From contig NZ_CP059693.1 in assembly GCF_028657945.1 (NCBI RefSeq), positions 3,906,001-3,970,000 on the forward strand: a stretch of 64,000 nucleotides of DNA. The letters are read 5' to 3'. Under the pieces are notes generated by a model, which did no database searches, had not been told where the DNA came from, and saw nothing but the letters and a program-made list of their open reading frames with translations. The stretch comes from Thalassomonas haliotis. GTDB lineage: Bacteria; Pseudomonadota; Gammaproteobacteria; Enterobacterales; Alteromonadaceae. This document shows, in pieces, positions 49,684-60,049 of this stretch. Both the position numbers and the translations under genes were made by a program. Each line of letters starts with the position of its first letter. Positions within the stretch are counted from its first letter, which is position 1.

Positions 49684-51291
49684 GTGGCTAAATTAGTTTC
49701 CAAAATTAATCCTCGTAGCCAGGATTTTATTGAAAATGCTGCTTTTATGCAGTCACAGGTCGACGATCTGAAAGAAAAATTGGCAGACATAAAACTTGGC
49801 GGTGGTGAAAAAAGCCAGGCACGGCACTTAGGGCGCGGTAAACTGCTGCCCAGGGACCGCGTTTATTCCTTGCTCGATAACGGCTCACCCTTTTTGGAAC
49901 TGTCACAGCTTGCCGCTTATGAAGTCTATGACGACCATGTGCCCTCTGCCGGTATTATTACCGGTATCGGCCGGGTCGGCGGTCAGGAATGTGTCATTGT
50001 TGCCAATGATGCCACGGTAAAAGGCGGTACCTATTACCCGCTGACGGTGAAAAAACATTTACGCGCCCAGGCCATTGCCCTGGAAAACAACCTGCCCTGT
50101 ATTTATCTGGTAGACTCAGGCGGCGCCAACCTGCCAAACCAGGATGATGTTTTCCCGGACAGAGAGCATTTTGGCCGCATCTTTTTCAACCAGGCCAATA
50201 TGTCAGCGCTGAATATCCCGCAAATCGCCGTGGTCATGGGTTCCTGTACCGCAGGTGGTGCTTATGTTCCGGCGATGGCGGACGAGTCCATTATCGTTAA
50301 AGAGCAAGGCACTATCTTCCTTGCCGGGCCGCCACTGGTAAAAGCGGCCACCGGTGAAGTGGTCAGCGCCGAAGACTTAGGCGGCGCCGATGTGCATTGC
50401 CGCACCTCAGGGGTGGCGGATCATTACGCACAAAATGACAACCATGCGCTGGAAATCGCCCGCAGCACGGTTAAAAACCTCAACCGGGTAAAACCTATGC
50501 AGGTCAATATCACCGAGGTAGAGCCGCCGCAATACGACCCGAAAGAAATCTATGGGGTTATTCCTAAAGATGCCCGTCAGCCCTACGATGTCCGGGAAGT
50601 GATCGCCCGCATCGTTGACGGCAGCGAATTCGATGAATTTAAAGCCTTATACGGCACTACCCTGGTATGTGGTTTTGCCCGACTCTTTGGCTATCCGGTA
50701 GGGATAGTGGCCAACAACGGCATATTATTTGGCGAGTCGGCGCAAAAAGGCGCACACTTTATCGAATTATGTGCCCAGCGTAAGATCCCGCTGGTATTTT
50801 TACAAAACATCACCGGCTTTATGGTCGGCCAGCAGTATGAAACCGGCGGCATCGCCAAGCACGGCGCGAAAATGGTAACCGCAGTGGCAACCGCTCAGGT
50901 GCCTAAATTTACCGTATTGATCGGCGGCAGTTTCGGCGCCGGTAACTACGGCATGTGTGGCCGCGCCTACGATCCAAGATTCTTGTTTATGTGGCCGAAT
51001 GCCCGTATTTCGGTAATGGGCGGCGAACAGGCCGCCGGGGTATTGGCCCAGGTTAAGCGGGATCAAAAAACTAAACTCGGTGAAGAGTGGAGCCAGGAGC
51101 AGGAAGATAAGTTCAAACAGCCGATTGTCGACAGTTATGAGCACCAGGGGCACCCCTACTACGCTTCTGCCCGCTTATGGGATGACGGCGTTATCGACCC
51201 GGCTGAAACCCGTCAGGTATTAGGCCTTGCTGTTTCCGCTTCCCTGAATAAAACCATAGAGGACACCAAGTTTGGTGTCTTTAGAATGTAG
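49684..51291 (+). CDS. liuB: 3-methylcrotonyl-CoA carboxylase beta (carboxyltransferase) subunit
   Basis: 535 residues. It transfers the carboxyl group from biotin to 3-methylcrotonyl-CoA. Crotonase-like carboxyltransferase motifs are [20 protein letters not shown] (in part), [24 protein letters not shown] and [22 protein letters not shown] start at 49684 with an AAGGT site. It works with LiuD, separated by liuC, as in other liu operons. Confidence 0.95.
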   Translation: MAKLVSKINPRSQDFIENAAFMQSQVDDLKEKLADIKLGGGEKSQARHLGRGKLLPRDRVYSLLDNGSPFLELSQLAAYEVYDDHVPSAGIITGIGRVGGQECVIVANDATVKGGTYYPLTVKKHLRAQAIALENNLPCIYLVDSGGANLPNQDDVFPDREHFGRIFFNQANMSALNIPQIAVVMGSCTAGGAYVPAMADESIIVKEQGTIFLAGPPLVKAATGEVVSAEDLGGADVHCRTSGVADHYAQNDNHALEIARSTVKNLNRVKPMQVNITEVEPPQYDPKEIYGVIPKDARQPYDVREVIARIVDGSEFDEFKALYGTTLVCGFARLFGYPVGIVANNGILFGESAQKGAHFIELCAQRKIPLVFLQNITGFMVGQQYETGGIAKHGAKMVTAVATAQVPKFTVLIGGSFGAGNYGMCGRAYDPRFLFMWPNARISVMGGEQAAGVLAQVKRDQKTKLGEEWSQEQEDKFKQPIVDSYEHQGHPYYASARLWDDGVIDPAETRQVLGLAVSASLNKTIEDTKFGVFRM

Positions 51292-51299
51292 GAAAGACC

Positions 51300-52148
51300 A
51301 TGACAGCAATGAATAACCTACAAACAGATGCCAGGGTAATGGTAGAGGTTGACCGATACGGCGTAGCCACCGTGACCTTAAACAACCCGGACAAACATAA
51401 TGCCTTCGATGATGCCATTATTGCCGAGCTGACTTCAGCTTTTACCGGCATAGCGAATAATGACGACATCCGGGTGATGGTGCTGGCTTCAACGGGAAAG
51501 AGTTTTTCCGCCGGCGCCGATCTTGGCTGGATGAAACGCATGGCCGGTTACAGCTATGAAGAAAACTTAAAAGATGCCAATGCTTTGGCCATCATGCTCA
51601 AAACCTTGAACTTTATGCCTCAGGCAACCATTGCCAAAATCCAGGGCGCAGCCTTTGGCGGCGCAGTCGGGCTTGCCAGCTGCTGCGATATCGTTATTGC
51701 CAGTGAAAAAGCCAGCTTTTGCCTCAGCGAAGTTAAACTTGGCCTGATCCCGGCTACCATCAGCCCTTATGTGGTTAATGCCATGGGCCTTAAAGCCTGT
51801 CGTCGCTATTTCCAAACTGCCGAGCGCTTTTTTGCCGATAAAGCACAACATTTAGGCCTGGTAGACGAGGTGGTTTCACCCGAAGCACTAGATGAAGCCG
51901 TTGATAAGATGATCCGCACTTTACTGGCCAACAGTCCGCTTGCCATGCGCCGCGCCAAAACGCTTGCCTTTGATGTCGCCTATCAGGATATCGATGATAA
52001 ATTGTTGCAAGATACCAGTGAGCGTATTGCCGCTATTAGGGTATCCCAGCAAGGCCAGGAAGGATTAACCGCCTTTTTTGAAAAGCGTGCCCCCGCCTGG
52101 CAAACTGAAGTTGCCATTGACAGCGCCAACAACAAGAGCAAAGGATAA
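51300..52148 (+). CDS. liuC: 3-methylglutaconyl-CoA hydratase
   Basis: 282-residue crotonase. It hydrates 3-methylglutaconyl-CoA to HMG-CoA. Motifs: NNPDKHNAFDD, GKSFSAGADLGWM, KIQGAAFGGAVGLASCCDI and SEVKLGLIPATISPYV with the catalytic Glu region. It begins 8 nt after liuB and ends 5 nt before liuD, which fits co-translation. Confidence 0.93.
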   Translation: MTAMNNLQTDARVMVEVDRYGVATVTLNNPDKHNAFDDAIIAELTSAFTGIANNDDIRVMVLASTGKSFSAGADLGWMKRMAGYSYEENLKDANALAIMLKTLNFMPQATIAKIQGAAFGGAVGLASCCDIVIASEKASFCLSEVKLGLIPATISPYVVNAMGLKACRRYFQTAERFFADKAQHLGLVDEVVSPEALDEAVDKMIRTLLANSPLAMRRAKTLAFDVAYQDIDDKLLQDTSERIAAIRVSQQGQEGLTAFFEKRAPAWQTEVAIDSANNKSKG

Positions 52149-52153
52149 TCACC

Positions 52154-54163
52154 ATGTTTACGAAAATATTAATTGCCAACCGTGGTGAAATTGCCTGCCG
52201 CGTCATTAAAACCGCCCGCCAAATGGGCATACTGACGGTTGCCGTCTACTCAGACGCCGATGCCGACTCCCTGCATGTCAATATGGCAGATGAAGCCATT
52301 TATCTCGGCCCTTCCCCTTCCAGGGAAAGTTACCTGTTAGGGGAAAAAGTCATCGAAGCCGCCAAACGTACCGGCGCCCAGGCGATACATCCGGGTTATG
52401 GCTTCCTGTCGGAAAATGCTGAGTTTTGCCGTTTATGTGAAAAAGAAAATATCATTTTTATCGGCCCTCCGGTAGGGGCCATTGAAGCCATGGGTTCTAA
52501 GTCTGCCGCTAAGAACATCATGGAAAAGGCCAAGGTACCTTTAGTACCCGGTTATCACGGCGACGACCAGTCAACAGAAGTCTTGAAAAAAGCCGCCGAT
52601 GACATGGGTTACCCGGTATTGCTTAAAGCGACCGCAGGTGGCGGCGGTAAAGGCATGCGCCAGGTGTGGAGCAGCGAAGAATTTAATGAAGGCTTAGCGG
52701 CTGCCAAGCGGGAAGCAAAGTCCAGCTTTGGCGACGATACTATGCTGGTGGAGAAGTACCTGACCCAGCCAAGACACGTGGAAATCCAGGTATTTTGCGA
52801 TAATCACGGCAATGCCGTGTATTTATTCGAGCGCGACTGCTCGGTACAAAGACGTCACCAGAAAGTGATTGAAGAAGCCCCTGCCCCGGGTATGAGTGAA
52901 GACCTGCGTGCCGCCATGGGCGAGAGCGCAATAAAATCGGCCCAGGCCATAGGTTACCAGGGTGCGGGCACGGTAGAGTTCCTGCTGGATGTCGACGGCT
53001 CTTTCTATTTCATGGAAATGAATACCCGCTTGCAGGTAGAGCATCCGGTCACGGAATTTATCAGTGGTCAGGATCTGGTGGAATGGCAATTGCGGGTGGC
53101 CGCAGGCGAAAACCTGCCCAAGCGCCAGGACGAGCTGGGAATTAAAGGTCATGCCTTTGAAGCGCGCATTTACGCCGAAGATGCCAACAATGACTTTTTA
53201 CCCGCCACCGGCACCTTAGATTTTCTCCAGCCGCCGCTGGAAAGCGAACATGTACGGATCGATACCGGCGTGCGCCAGGGGGATGAGGTCAGCGTTTTTT
53301 ATGATCCTATGATCGCCAAGCTTATCGTTTGGGATGAAAACCGTGATAAAGCCTTGCAGCGCCTGGCCAAGGCCCTGGCGGAATACCGCATCAACGGCGT
53401 CGTTACCAACATTGACTTTCTTTATAACCTGGCCACCTGTCCGGCTTTTGTTAAAGCGGATTTAGATACCGGCTTTATCGACAAGCACCAGGCGGACATC
53501 TTCCATGAAAGCGAGCAGGCGCTGGCGGATGAATTGCCGATGGCGGCATTATATTTAGTGCTGGCCAATGCCAGAAATGCCCGGCAGCTGGGGGCCACGA
53601 CCAATGATCCCCACTCGCCCTGGCATAACACTAATGCCTGGCGCTTAAATGAAGCCCATATTCACCAGCTGACCCTGGCTCATAATGATGTCGAATATCC
53701 GGTGACCGTAGAGCAAAAACGCCAGGGCAGCAGCAGTTTTTATTTAATTGATGTCGATGGTACTAAAGTTGACTGTCAGGGACGTATCGAAGGTGATATG
53801 CTGCACAGCAACATTAACGGCTATCGCAGCAACGCCACCATAGTGCATAATCAAAACCAGATCAGTTTGTTCAGGCAAAACGGCGTCTTTAATTTCACGC
53901 AAATTTTTGCCGACTGCGGCGACCAGGATGACCAGGGGGATCAGGGCGGAATGAAAGCCCCCATGAACGGTACTATGGTTTCGGTTATGGTTAACGCCGG
54001 TGACAAGGTAGAAAAAGACCAGCCGCTGGTGATCATGGAAGCGATGAAAATGGAACATACCATACGTGCCCCGAGCGATGGCATCGTCGAAGCTATCTAC
54101 TTTAATGAAGGTGATATGGTCGACGGCGGCGCTGAATTACTGGCTTTTACGGCCGAGGAATAA
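52154..54163 (+). CDS. liuD: 3-methylcrotonyl-CoA carboxylase alpha (biotin carboxylase) subunit
   Basis: 669 residues. Biotin-dependent ATP-driven carboxylation. The biotin carboxylase domain has [14 protein letters not shown], the ATP-grasp [12 protein letters not shown], and [16 protein letters not shown]-like [14 protein letters not shown]. The C-terminal biotinyl domain has the biotinylated Lys in [10 protein letters not shown] short Asp/Gln-rich linker ([12 protein letters not shown]) precedes it. It is between liuC and liuE with a 2-nt gap. Confidence 0.95.
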   Translation: MFTKILIANRGEIACRVIKTARQMGILTVAVYSDADADSLHVNMADEAIYLGPSPSRESYLLGEKVIEAAKRTGAQAIHPGYGFLSENAEFCRLCEKENIIFIGPPVGAIEAMGSKSAAKNIMEKAKVPLVPGYHGDDQSTEVLKKAADDMGYPVLLKATAGGGGKGMRQVWSSEEFNEGLAAAKREAKSSFGDDTMLVEKYLTQPRHVEIQVFCDNHGNAVYLFERDCSVQRRHQKVIEEAPAPGMSEDLRAAMGESAIKSAQAIGYQGAGTVEFLLDVDGSFYFMEMNTRLQVEHPVTEFISGQDLVEWQLRVAAGENLPKRQDELGIKGHAFEARIYAEDANNDFLPATGTLDFLQPPLESEHVRIDTGVRQGDEVSVFYDPMIAKLIVWDENRDKALQRLAKALAEYRINGVVTNIDFLYNLATCPAFVKADLDTGFIDKHQADIFHESEQALADELPMAALYLVLANARNARQLGATTNDPHSPWHNTNAWRLNEAHIHQLTLAHNDVEYPVTVEQKRQGSSSFYLIDVDGTKVDCQGRIEGDMLHSNINGYRSNATIVHNQNQISLFRQNGVFNFTQIFADCGDQDDQGDQGGMKAPMNGTMVSVMVNAGDKVEKDQPLVIMEAMKMEHTIRAPSDGIVEAIYFNEGDMVDGGAELLAFTAEE

Positions 54164-54165
54164 CA

Positions 54166-55095
54166 ATGTCTGATGTAAATCAATTACCGGCTGTTAATTT
54201 ACCGACCAGGGTCAAAATCGTTGAAGTCGGCCCGCGTGACGGCCTGCAAAATGAAAAAGCGCCGCTGACGGCCGATGATAAAATCGACCTGATTGAAAAG
54301 CTTGCCGATGCCGGTGTCAGCTATATCGAAACCGGCAGCTTTGTTTCGCCCAAATGGGTACCGCAGATGGCCACCTCACATGAGGTCTTTGCCGGAGTTA
54401 AGCGCCGGGAGCATATCACCTATGCCGCCCTGACCCCGAATCTTAAGGGTTTTGAGGGAGCTATCGCAGCAAAGGCGGATGAGGTGGCGATTTTCGGCGC
54501 CGCTTCCGAAGCTTTTAGCCAAAAAAATATCAATTGCTCGATAGCAGAAAGCCTGCAAAGATTTGAACCTGTGATGGCGGCGGCAAAAGCGGCCGGTATC
54601 CCGGTGCGTGGTTATGTCTCTTGTGTGCTAGGTTGCCCTTATGACGGTTTTATCGAACCGGAAAAAGTGGCCGAAGTAGCAGAGAAACTCTTTGCCATGG
54701 GCTGTTATGAAATCTCCTTAGGCGATACCATAGGGGTCGGCACTCCGTCAGGCGTAAAGAAAATGTTACAAGCGGTAATGAGGCGTGTACCGGTTGATAA
54801 ACTGGCGGTACACTTCCATGATACCTATGGCCAGGCGTTAACGAATATTTACAGCGCCATGCAGATGGGCATTAGCGTTGTCGACTCTGCCATTGCCGGA
54901 TTAGGCGGCTGCCCTTATGCTAAGGGCGCCTCAGGTAATGTCGCCACCGAAGAAGTGGTTTACCTGCTCAATGGTTTAGGCATAGACAGCGGCATAAACC
55001 TGGAAAAATTACTCGAAGCCGGCTGGTTTATCAGCGATAAAATTGGCAAGCCGCCGGTTTCTAAAGTGTCTGCCGCTTATAGGGCTAAACAATAA
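54166..55095 (+). CDS. liuE: hydroxymethylglutaryl-CoA lyase
   Basis: 309-residue DRE-TIM barrel. It cleaves HMG-CoA to acetyl-CoA and acetoacetate. [12 protein letters not shown] is the N-terminal metal motif, [13 protein letters not shown] follows, GDTIGVGTP and [10 protein letters not shown] provide metal ligands, and the [12 protein letters not shown] loop holds the catalytic Cys. It starts 2 nt after liuD. A bulged hairpin lies between it and atoD. Confidence 0.95.
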   Translation: MSDVNQLPAVNLPTRVKIVEVGPRDGLQNEKAPLTADDKIDLIEKLADAGVSYIETGSFVSPKWVPQMATSHEVFAGVKRREHITYAALTPNLKGFEGAIAAKADEVAIFGAASEAFSQKNINCSIAESLQRFEPVMAAAKAAGIPVRGYVSCVLGCPYDGFIEPEKVAEVAEKLFAMGCYEISLGDTIGVGTPSGVKKMLQAVMRRVPVDKLAVHFHDTYGQALTNIYSAMQMGISVVDSAIAGLGGCPYAKGASGNVATEEVVYLLNGLGIDSGINLEKLLEAGWFISDKIGKPPVSKVSAAYRAKQ

Positions 55096-55141
55096 GCATT
55101 AGCCGTTAAGCAAGGTACACTTTTTAACAATAAAGAATAAA

Positions 55142-55168
55142 TCGCTGATTAACCACCGTTAACAGCGA
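55142..55168. other. hairpin in the liuE-atoD gap
   Basis: TCGCTG(A)TTAAC-CACC-GTTAACAGCGA, an 11-bp stem with one bulge. No strong U-tract follows, so a partial terminator or an mRNA stability element are both possible. Confidence 0.5.
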
Positions 55169-55205
55169 ATTTCATTACTTAAGCTAATAAAGCATAGGAG
55201 AGACA

Positions 55206-55907
55206 ATGGCCGGATTCGATAAAGTAGTTTCAAGCTATGAAGAAGCCATGGCGGGCTTAACCGATAATATGACAGTGATCGCCGGCGGTTTTGGCCTCTG
55301 TGGTATCCCGGAAAATTTAATTGCCGAAATCAAACGCAAAGGCACCAAAGGGCTAACTCTGGTATCGAATAACTGCGGTGTCGATGATTTTGGTTTAGGC
55401 ATTTTATTGCCGGATCGCCAGATCAAAAAAATCATCGCCTCATACGTCGGTGAAAATGCCGAATTCGAACGCCAGATGATGAACGGCGAGCTGGAAGTGG
55501 AGTTAACCCCGCAAGGCACCCTGGCAGAAAAAATGCGCGCCGGCGGCGCCGGTATCCCTGCTTTTTATACCGCTACCGGTTACGGTACTCCGGTGGCCGA
55601 AGGCAAGGAATGCCGTGAATTTGACGGTCGTCATTATATTTTAGAGCCGTCAATCAAAGGTGACTTTGCCATAGTTAAAGCCTGGAAAGCCGACCGTTAC
55701 GGTAATTTGGTGTTCCGTAAAACCGCCCGTAATTTTAATCCTATGGCGGCAACCGCCGGGAAAATCACGGTAGTGGAAGTGGAAGAAATCGTCGAGCCGG
55801 GCGAGCTTAACCCGGATGAAATCCACACCCCGGGCATTTATGTCAACCGCCTGATCCAGGGCACTTTCGAAAAACGCATTGAACAACGCACCCTGCGTAC
55901 AGCATAA
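55206..55907 (+). CDS. atoD: succinyl-CoA:3-ketoacid CoA-transferase subunit A
   Basis: 233 residues. With subunit B it transfers CoA from succinyl-CoA to acetoacetate made by LiuE. Motifs: [13 protein letters not shown] near residue 28, [14 protein letters not shown], and FYTATGYGT. Gene pairs of this sort follow liuE in related genomes. It ends 10 nt before the chosen start of the B subunit gene. Confidence 0.94.
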   Translation: MAGFDKVVSSYEEAMAGLTDNMTVIAGGFGLCGIPENLIAEIKRKGTKGLTLVSNNCGVDDFGLGILLPDRQIKKIIASYVGENAEFERQMMNGELEVELTPQGTLAEKMRAGGAGIPAFYTATGYGTPVAEGKECREFDGRHYILEPSIKGDFAIVKAWKADRYGNLVFRKTARNFNPMAATAGKITVVEVEEIVEPGELNPDEIHTPGIYVNRLIQGTFEKRIEQRTLRTA

Positions 55908-55917
55908 GGATTTAGAC

Positions 55918-56574
55918 ATGGCTTTATCACGTGAACAAATAGCACAACGCGTTGCCCAGGAACTGCGTGACGGGTATTACGTAAACTTAGGCATAGGTAT
56001 TCCCACTTTAGTTGCCAACTATGTGCCAGACGGCATGGAAGTCATGCTGCAGTCGGAAAACGGCCTATTGGGTATGGGCCAGTTCCCTACCGAAGAAGAG
56101 CTTGATGCCGACTTAATCAATGCCGGCAAGCAAACGGTCACTATGGCCAAAGGCGCCTCGATTTTTGACTCGGCAGAATCTTTTGCCATGATCCGCGGCG
56201 GCCACGTAGATTTAACCGTCTTAGGGGCATTTGAAGTGGATGTTCAGGGTAACATCGCCTCTTATATGATCCCGGGCAAGTTAATCAAAGGCATGGGCGG
56301 CGCCATGGACTTAGTTGCCGGTGCCGACAATATTATTGTTACTATGACCCATGCCTCCAAGCACGGCGTATCTAAATTACTGAGCGAGTGTACCCTGCCG
56401 CTGACCGGTAAAGGCTGCATCAAAAAAGTGCTGACCGATTTGGCCTTTTTGGAAATCAAGGAAGGTAAATTCCACCTGCTTGAACGTGCCCCGGGGGTTT
56501 CTGTCGATGAAATCATCAAGTTAACTTCAGGTGAGCTGGTAGTGCCCGAACATGTACCTGAGATGTCCTTTTAA
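55918..56574 (+). CDS. atoA: succinyl-CoA:3-ketoacid CoA-transferase subunit B
   Basis: 218 residues. Contains the catalytic Glu in QSENGLLGMG, GIGIPTLVANY and FDSAESFAMIRGGH. The start at 55918 (MALSREQI) has AAGGA upstream; an upstream ATG at 55879 lies within atoD and is not chosen. It is the last gene of the operon. Confidence 0.94.
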   Translation: MALSREQIAQRVAQELRDGYYVNLGIGIPTLVANYVPDGMEVMLQSENGLLGMGQFPTEEELDADLINAGKQTVTMAKGASIFDSAESFAMIRGGHVDLTVLGAFEVDVQGNIASYMIPGKLIKGMGGAMDLVAGADNIIVTMTHASKHGVSKLLSECTLPLTGKGCIKKVLTDLAFLEIKEGKFHLLERAPGVSVDEIIKLTSGELVVPEHVPEMSF

Positions 56575-56640
56575 GACACCGCAAGGTAAGCATTACCTAC
56601 ACAATTTGCAGACATTGCCGTTTGCTATCAGATGAATCAG

Positions 56641-56660
56641 GGGGCGAAAGCCCCTTTTTT
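56641..56660 (+). terminator. terminator of the liu/ato operon
   Basis: GGGGC-GAAA-GCCCC followed by six T's. It lies 66 nt after the atoA stop. Confidence 0.88.
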
Positions 56661-56787
56661 ATGCGGGTAAAATACCGATAAAGCCGGTTTAAGCTGCTGT
56701 TCTTACATATAAAAACACAATCAGCAGGAAAACAAATGTTCCTGCTCTTACCAGGGTTGCATTATGCTCTGATTTTGGTAATACTTA
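56661..56787. other. intergenic spacer before the second riboswitch
   Basis: Probably holds the promoter of the second DUF3718 gene. I see no convincing -35/-10 pair and no gene. Confidence 0.4.
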
Positions 56788-56907
56788 AGGTGACAAAGAA
56801 AAGGCAAAACACGCGAAAACGTGTGACGCAAAACCACCGGTCTAAGGGTTAGCAATAACCTATGACAGCGGAGTCACCTCGTTAATAGGTACATCCTGTG
56901 GTTTTTT
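56788..56907 (+). ncRNA. c-di-GMP-I (GEMM-I) riboswitch with terminator-like expression platform
   Basis: The GEMM-I aptamer is visible: P1 GGTGAC (56789-56794)/GTCACC (56873-56878), AAAGGCAAAACACG, loop CGAAAA, TGACGCAAAACC, ACCGG, TCTAAGG and ATGACAGCGGAG. A competing helix is AAAACCACCGG (56830-56840) with CCTGTGGTTTT (56895-56905), one C-T mismatch, then a T-run; ACCTAT (56858-56863) and ATAGGT (56885-56890) extend it. Aptamer folding would block this terminator-like helix, so c-di-GMP may turn expression on. Confidence 0.88.
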
Positions 56908-56944
56908 CTTTTTATAACTCATTAAATTTTTTAAGGTTATTAAA

Positions 56945-57304
56945 ATGAAAAAATTATTACTAGCTTCTACCATCACTGCTTTAACAATAACGTCTGTTGT
57001 CTCTGTACCTCAGGCACAGGCTGCAAACATCGCACAGAGCATCTGTGAGTATGTAGCCTCTGACGATAAGAAGCGCATGCGCTCATTTTTAAAAGCGAAT
57101 AAGTTAAAGGTACGCAGTATTTTTAATGGTATTCAATGTAATGGTAAAAACTTGTTGGAATTTGCCGCCGTAAAAGGCTCAGTAAAAACAGGCTCTTTGA
57201 TGATTAAAAAATTACCGAAGAAAGTTGTTTCTGCTAACCTGGCGCATTTTCAGTCCGGATCGCAACCGTTGATAGACGCTGCCAACGCCCGCGTTAGCAG
57301 TTAG
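56945..57304 (+). CDS. small secreted DUF3718 protein, paralogue 2
   Basis: 119 residues. A signal peptide starts MKKLLLAS and ends near AQAAN. The DUF3718 core is IAQSICEYVASDDKKRMR, IFNGIQCNGKNLLEFA and MIKKLPKKVVS, with the two Cys shared by paralogue 1. The basic, small mature domain has no known function. A c-di-GMP-I riboswitch lies 38 nt upstream, and a terminator follows. The two paralogues are about 45% identical by eye. Confidence 0.82.
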   Translation: MKKLLLASTITALTITSVVSVPQAQAANIAQSICEYVASDDKKRMRSFLKANKLKVRSIFNGIQCNGKNLLEFAAVKGSVKTGSLMIKKLPKKVVSANLAHFQSGSQPLIDAANARVSS

Positions 57305-57366
57305 CAATTATTAACCCGTGGAAGTTAGTAATAATTTTTACCCGTTAATAATTCTTATGTCAAATT

Positions 57367-57394
57367 AAAAAAGCCAGCATCTGCTGGCTTTTTT
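57367..57394. terminator. bidirectional terminator between convergent genes
   Basis: AAAAAAGCCAGCA-TC-TGCTGGCTTTTTT, perfect. T-runs on both strands serve the DUF3718 gene (+) and the esterase gene (-). Confidence 0.9.
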
Positions 57395-57420
57395 CTTTAT
57401 TCCATAACCACTTACCCCGG

Positions 57421-58338
57421 CTATTTTAACAAAGTGGCGACATGCGCCAAGGCTTCCCGTGCCGAGCTGCTGACCCCGGACAGCTGGAAAAAGCCGTGTA
57501 CCACACCTAAATAGCGGCGACAACAGGCATCAACCCCGGCTTCAAGCAAGTAACGGTAAACTTGTTCACCCTCATCTAACAAAGGATCAAATTCTGCCGT
57601 CAAGATATGGGTTTGCGGTAAACCGGCTAAATCCCTGTGATAAAGCGGGCTGATTTGCGGGTCTTGCTTATCTATTTTGCTCCCCCCCAGGTAGAGGTCA
57701 AAGCCGGATAACAGCATCTCCCGGGTAATAAGGTAATTTTCTCCGTAAGCAGAGTAGCTCTCGCTTTCGCCTTTGGCATCCAGCATAGGATAAATCAGTA
57801 CCTGCTTCTTAGGCAGCCAATGGCCCTCATCCCTTAAACGTAAGCTGGTATTAAGGCACAAATGCCCGCCGGCACTGTCCCCGGCCAGGATAATTTTTTG
57901 CGGATCACCTCCCCACTCCCTGCAGTGCTGATAAATAAGCTGGCTTGCCCGGTAGGCATCATCATGGGCCGCCGGGTAAGTAAATTCAGGTGCCAGACGA
58001 TAATCGACACCGATCACCATAGCACCGGATAGGTTGGCCAGCTTACGCATTTGCTGATCATGGGTGGCAAAGTCGCCACTGACAAAACAGCCGCCATGAA
58101 AATAAATCACCACGGCCAAGTTGTCATGCTCACTTGGCTTAAAAATTCTTAAAGGGATGCCGTCAATCGCTTTATCTTGCACCAGAAAAACCTGCTCGGC
58201 TGCTCCTGCCAGGGAAACCGTTTCCAGATAGCCCCGGCGTCTGCTCTTTATATCAGGGCCAACGCCGGAAGGACAGCCCGCATCATTAAATGCCTGTACC
58301 AACTCGCGGATCCCCGGTTCAAGCTGTTTATAGTTCAT
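57421..58338 (-). CDS. HSL-family alpha/beta hydrolase (esterase/lipase)
   Basis: 305 residues. Oxyanion-hole motif FHGGCF, the catalytic Ser in GDSAGGH, the Asp in TAEFDPLLDEG and the His in VVHGFFQ. These are the hormone-sensitive lipase (HSL) family features. No signal peptide is seen, so it is cytosolic. The start is ATG at 58338 (MNYKQLEPG); a TTG at 58359 adds seven residues. Substrate unknown. Confidence 0.88.
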   Translation of the reverse strand: MNYKQLEPGIRELVQAFNDAGCPSGVGPDIKSRRRGYLETVSLAGAAEQVFLVQDKAIDGIPLRIFKPSEHDNLAVVIYFHGGCFVSGDFATHDQQMRKLANLSGAMVIGVDYRLAPEFTYPAAHDDAYRASQLIYQHCREWGGDPQKIILAGDSAGGHLCLNTSLRLRDEGHWLPKKQVLIYPMLDAKGESESYSAYGENYLITREMLLSGFDLYLGGSKIDKQDPQISPLYHRDLAGLPQTHILTAEFDPLLDEGEQVYRYLLEAGVDACCRRYLGVVHGFFQLSGVSSSAREALAHVATLLK

Positions 58339-58465
58339 GGAATCTTTCTCTTCAGACAAATTTAAAGGGCTGAGGTTAACAGAAATACCAGGAGCTGTAT
58401 ATAAACACAGTTCCTGGTTTTATTGCTGTTTATCCATGATTGCAATGGCAGAAACCACAAAGACA

Positions 58466-58491
58466 AAAAAGACAGCCGAAGCTGTCTTTTT
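58466..58491 (-). terminator. terminator of queE
   Basis: AAAAAGACAGC-CGAA-GCTGTCTTTTT, 11-bp stem with T-runs, 40 nt past the queE stop on the reverse strand. Confidence 0.88.
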
Positions 58492-58530
58492 AGGCTAGCT
58501 GTAAAGCTAAGGCCTTTGCTCTAAAGGCTT

Positions 58531-59208
58531 TTATTCTATGCCAAGATATTTATGCACCTGTACCGACAAACGCCAGTTATTTTCTATACAAGTTTTAATG
58601 GCCAGCTCGGTTGCCCTGGGTTTCTGGCTGATGGGCTGTAAATAGACCGGGGTTGCCGTGATCTGATGCTGCGCCAATAAAGCTTTTAGTTCATCCACAT
58701 GCTGCTCTGTGGCCACCGGATGCTTAATTTCATTCGCCCTGGACATAGCCGAGGTTAAGATTTCATAACCGCCGCGCATATTCACTTTCGGGGAAACCGT
58801 GACCCAGCAATTGTCGCTGACCCGGATTTCAAACGTGCCCGAAGTTTCTACCTGGCAGGAAAACCCTGCTTGCTCCAAGGCTTCACATAAAGGCTTCAAA
58901 TCCACCATGCAAGGTTCACCGCCGGTCAGCACGATATGTTTGGCCTGATAACCTTGCGCTGTAATCGTTTCGAGGATCTGCTCAACCGATAACTCACTCC
59001 AGTAATCGGACTCTTGAGTTTTGCCCAGCATAGCATCGCTGGCAACTTGTAATTGCGGGTCTATTTCCCAGGTATGCTTAGTATCACACCAGGAGCAGCC
59101 CACCGGGCATCCCTGTAAACGAATAAAAATAGAGGGCTGTCCGGTAAAGGAGCCTTCCCCCTGGATGGTTTCAAATAATTCGTTAATCTTATAACAAGTT
59201 GTCTTCAC
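58531..59208 (-). CDS. queE: 7-carboxy-7-deazaguanine synthase
   Basis: 225-residue radical SAM enzyme. It converts 6-carboxytetrahydropterin to CDG in queuosine synthesis. The iron-sulfur Cys motif is in GCPVGCSWCDTKHTW; FETIQGEGSFTGQP and VLTGGEPCMVDL bind SAM. GTG start at 59208. It is divergent from queC across 75 bp, so they share a control region. Confidence 0.93.
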   Translation of the reverse strand: MKTTCYKINELFETIQGEGSFTGQPSIFIRLQGCPVGCSWCDTKHTWEIDPQLQVASDAMLGKTQESDYWSELSVEQILETITAQGYQAKHIVLTGGEPCMVDLKPLCEALEQAGFSCQVETSGTFEIRVSDNCWVTVSPKVNMRGGYEILTSAMSRANEIKHPVATEQHVDELKALLAQHQITATPVYLQPISQKPRATELAIKTCIENNWRLSVQVHKYLGIE

Positions 59209-59283
59209 TTTAATGCTTTAGCCTTTTAGTTAGATCGAGTAAAATCGCGCAAGAAAATGATTATACCCCAAGAGACACTAGAA

Positions 59284-59940
59284 ATGACTGAAAAAGTTGT
59301 TGTAATTTATTCAGGAGGCATGGACTCCTTTACGGTATTAAACCGTGCCTTAAAAGATGGCAAACAGGTGTACGCCCTCTCGTTTGATTATGGTCAGCGC
59401 CATGTCAAAGAATTAGCATGTGCCAGCGAAGTCTGTAAAAAGTTAAATGTACCTCATAAAATCATAGATATTTCTGCAATAAATGAATTGCTTGCCGGTT
59501 CATCCCTCACCGATGATATCGAGATCCCCGAGGGGCATTATGAAGCGGAAACGATGAAGTCCACCGTAGTGCCCAACCGCAATATGATCTTATTGTCGCT
59601 GGCGGTAGGTTATGCGGTATCGGTAAAAGCGAGCCAGGTATATTACGGCGCCCATTCAGGGGATCACGCCATCTACCCCGACTGCCGCCCGGAATTTGTC
59701 ATGAAAATGAATGATGTCTGTCAAATCGCTAATTATGAGCCGGTGGAAATCTTCAGTCCTTACCTGGAAGTCAGTAAAACCGACATACTCGCCGACGGCA
59801 TTGCCATGGGCCTGGATTACAGCCAGACCTGGACCTGTTATAACGGCCGGGAAAAAGCCTGTGGCAAATGCGGCGCCTGCCAGGAGCGTATAGAAGCCTT
59901 TACTGATAATAAGGTCAGCGATCCTATCGCCTACGAATAA
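59284..59940 (+). CDS. queC: 7-cyano-7-deazaguanine synthase
   Basis: 218 residues. ATP-dependent conversion of CDG to preQ0. It has the PP-loop IYSGGMDSF near residue 8, [40 protein letters not shown] and a zinc site [10 protein letters not shown]. The start at 59284 (MTEKVVV) is preferred; an ATG at 59257 would add nine residues unlike the family. It pairs with queE in function and position. Confidence 0.93.
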   Translation: MTEKVVVIYSGGMDSFTVLNRALKDGKQVYALSFDYGQRHVKELACASEVCKKLNVPHKIIDISAINELLAGSSLTDDIEIPEGHYEAETMKSTVVPNRNMILLSLAVGYAVSVKASQVYYGAHSGDHAIYPDCRPEFVMKMNDVCQIANYEPVEIFSPYLEVSKTDILADGIAMGLDYSQTWTCYNGREKACGKCGACQERIEAFTDNKVSDPIAYE

Positions 59941-59978
59941 TAAGCCCACTGCCACTTGCCAAAGACGGCATCAGGTAA

Positions 59979-60010
59979 GCATGAAAACGCCCGTTCTGGG
60001 GTTTTCATGC
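59979..60010 (+). terminator. inverted repeat after queC
   Basis: GCATGAAAAC (59979-59988) and GTTTTCATGC (60001-60010) with inner CCC/GGG. Probably ends queC and the convergent exported-protein gene. Confidence 0.65.
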
Positions 60011-60049
60011 TTTATAATGTGGAAGCTAAGCCAGAGTTGTCCCAGCAAA

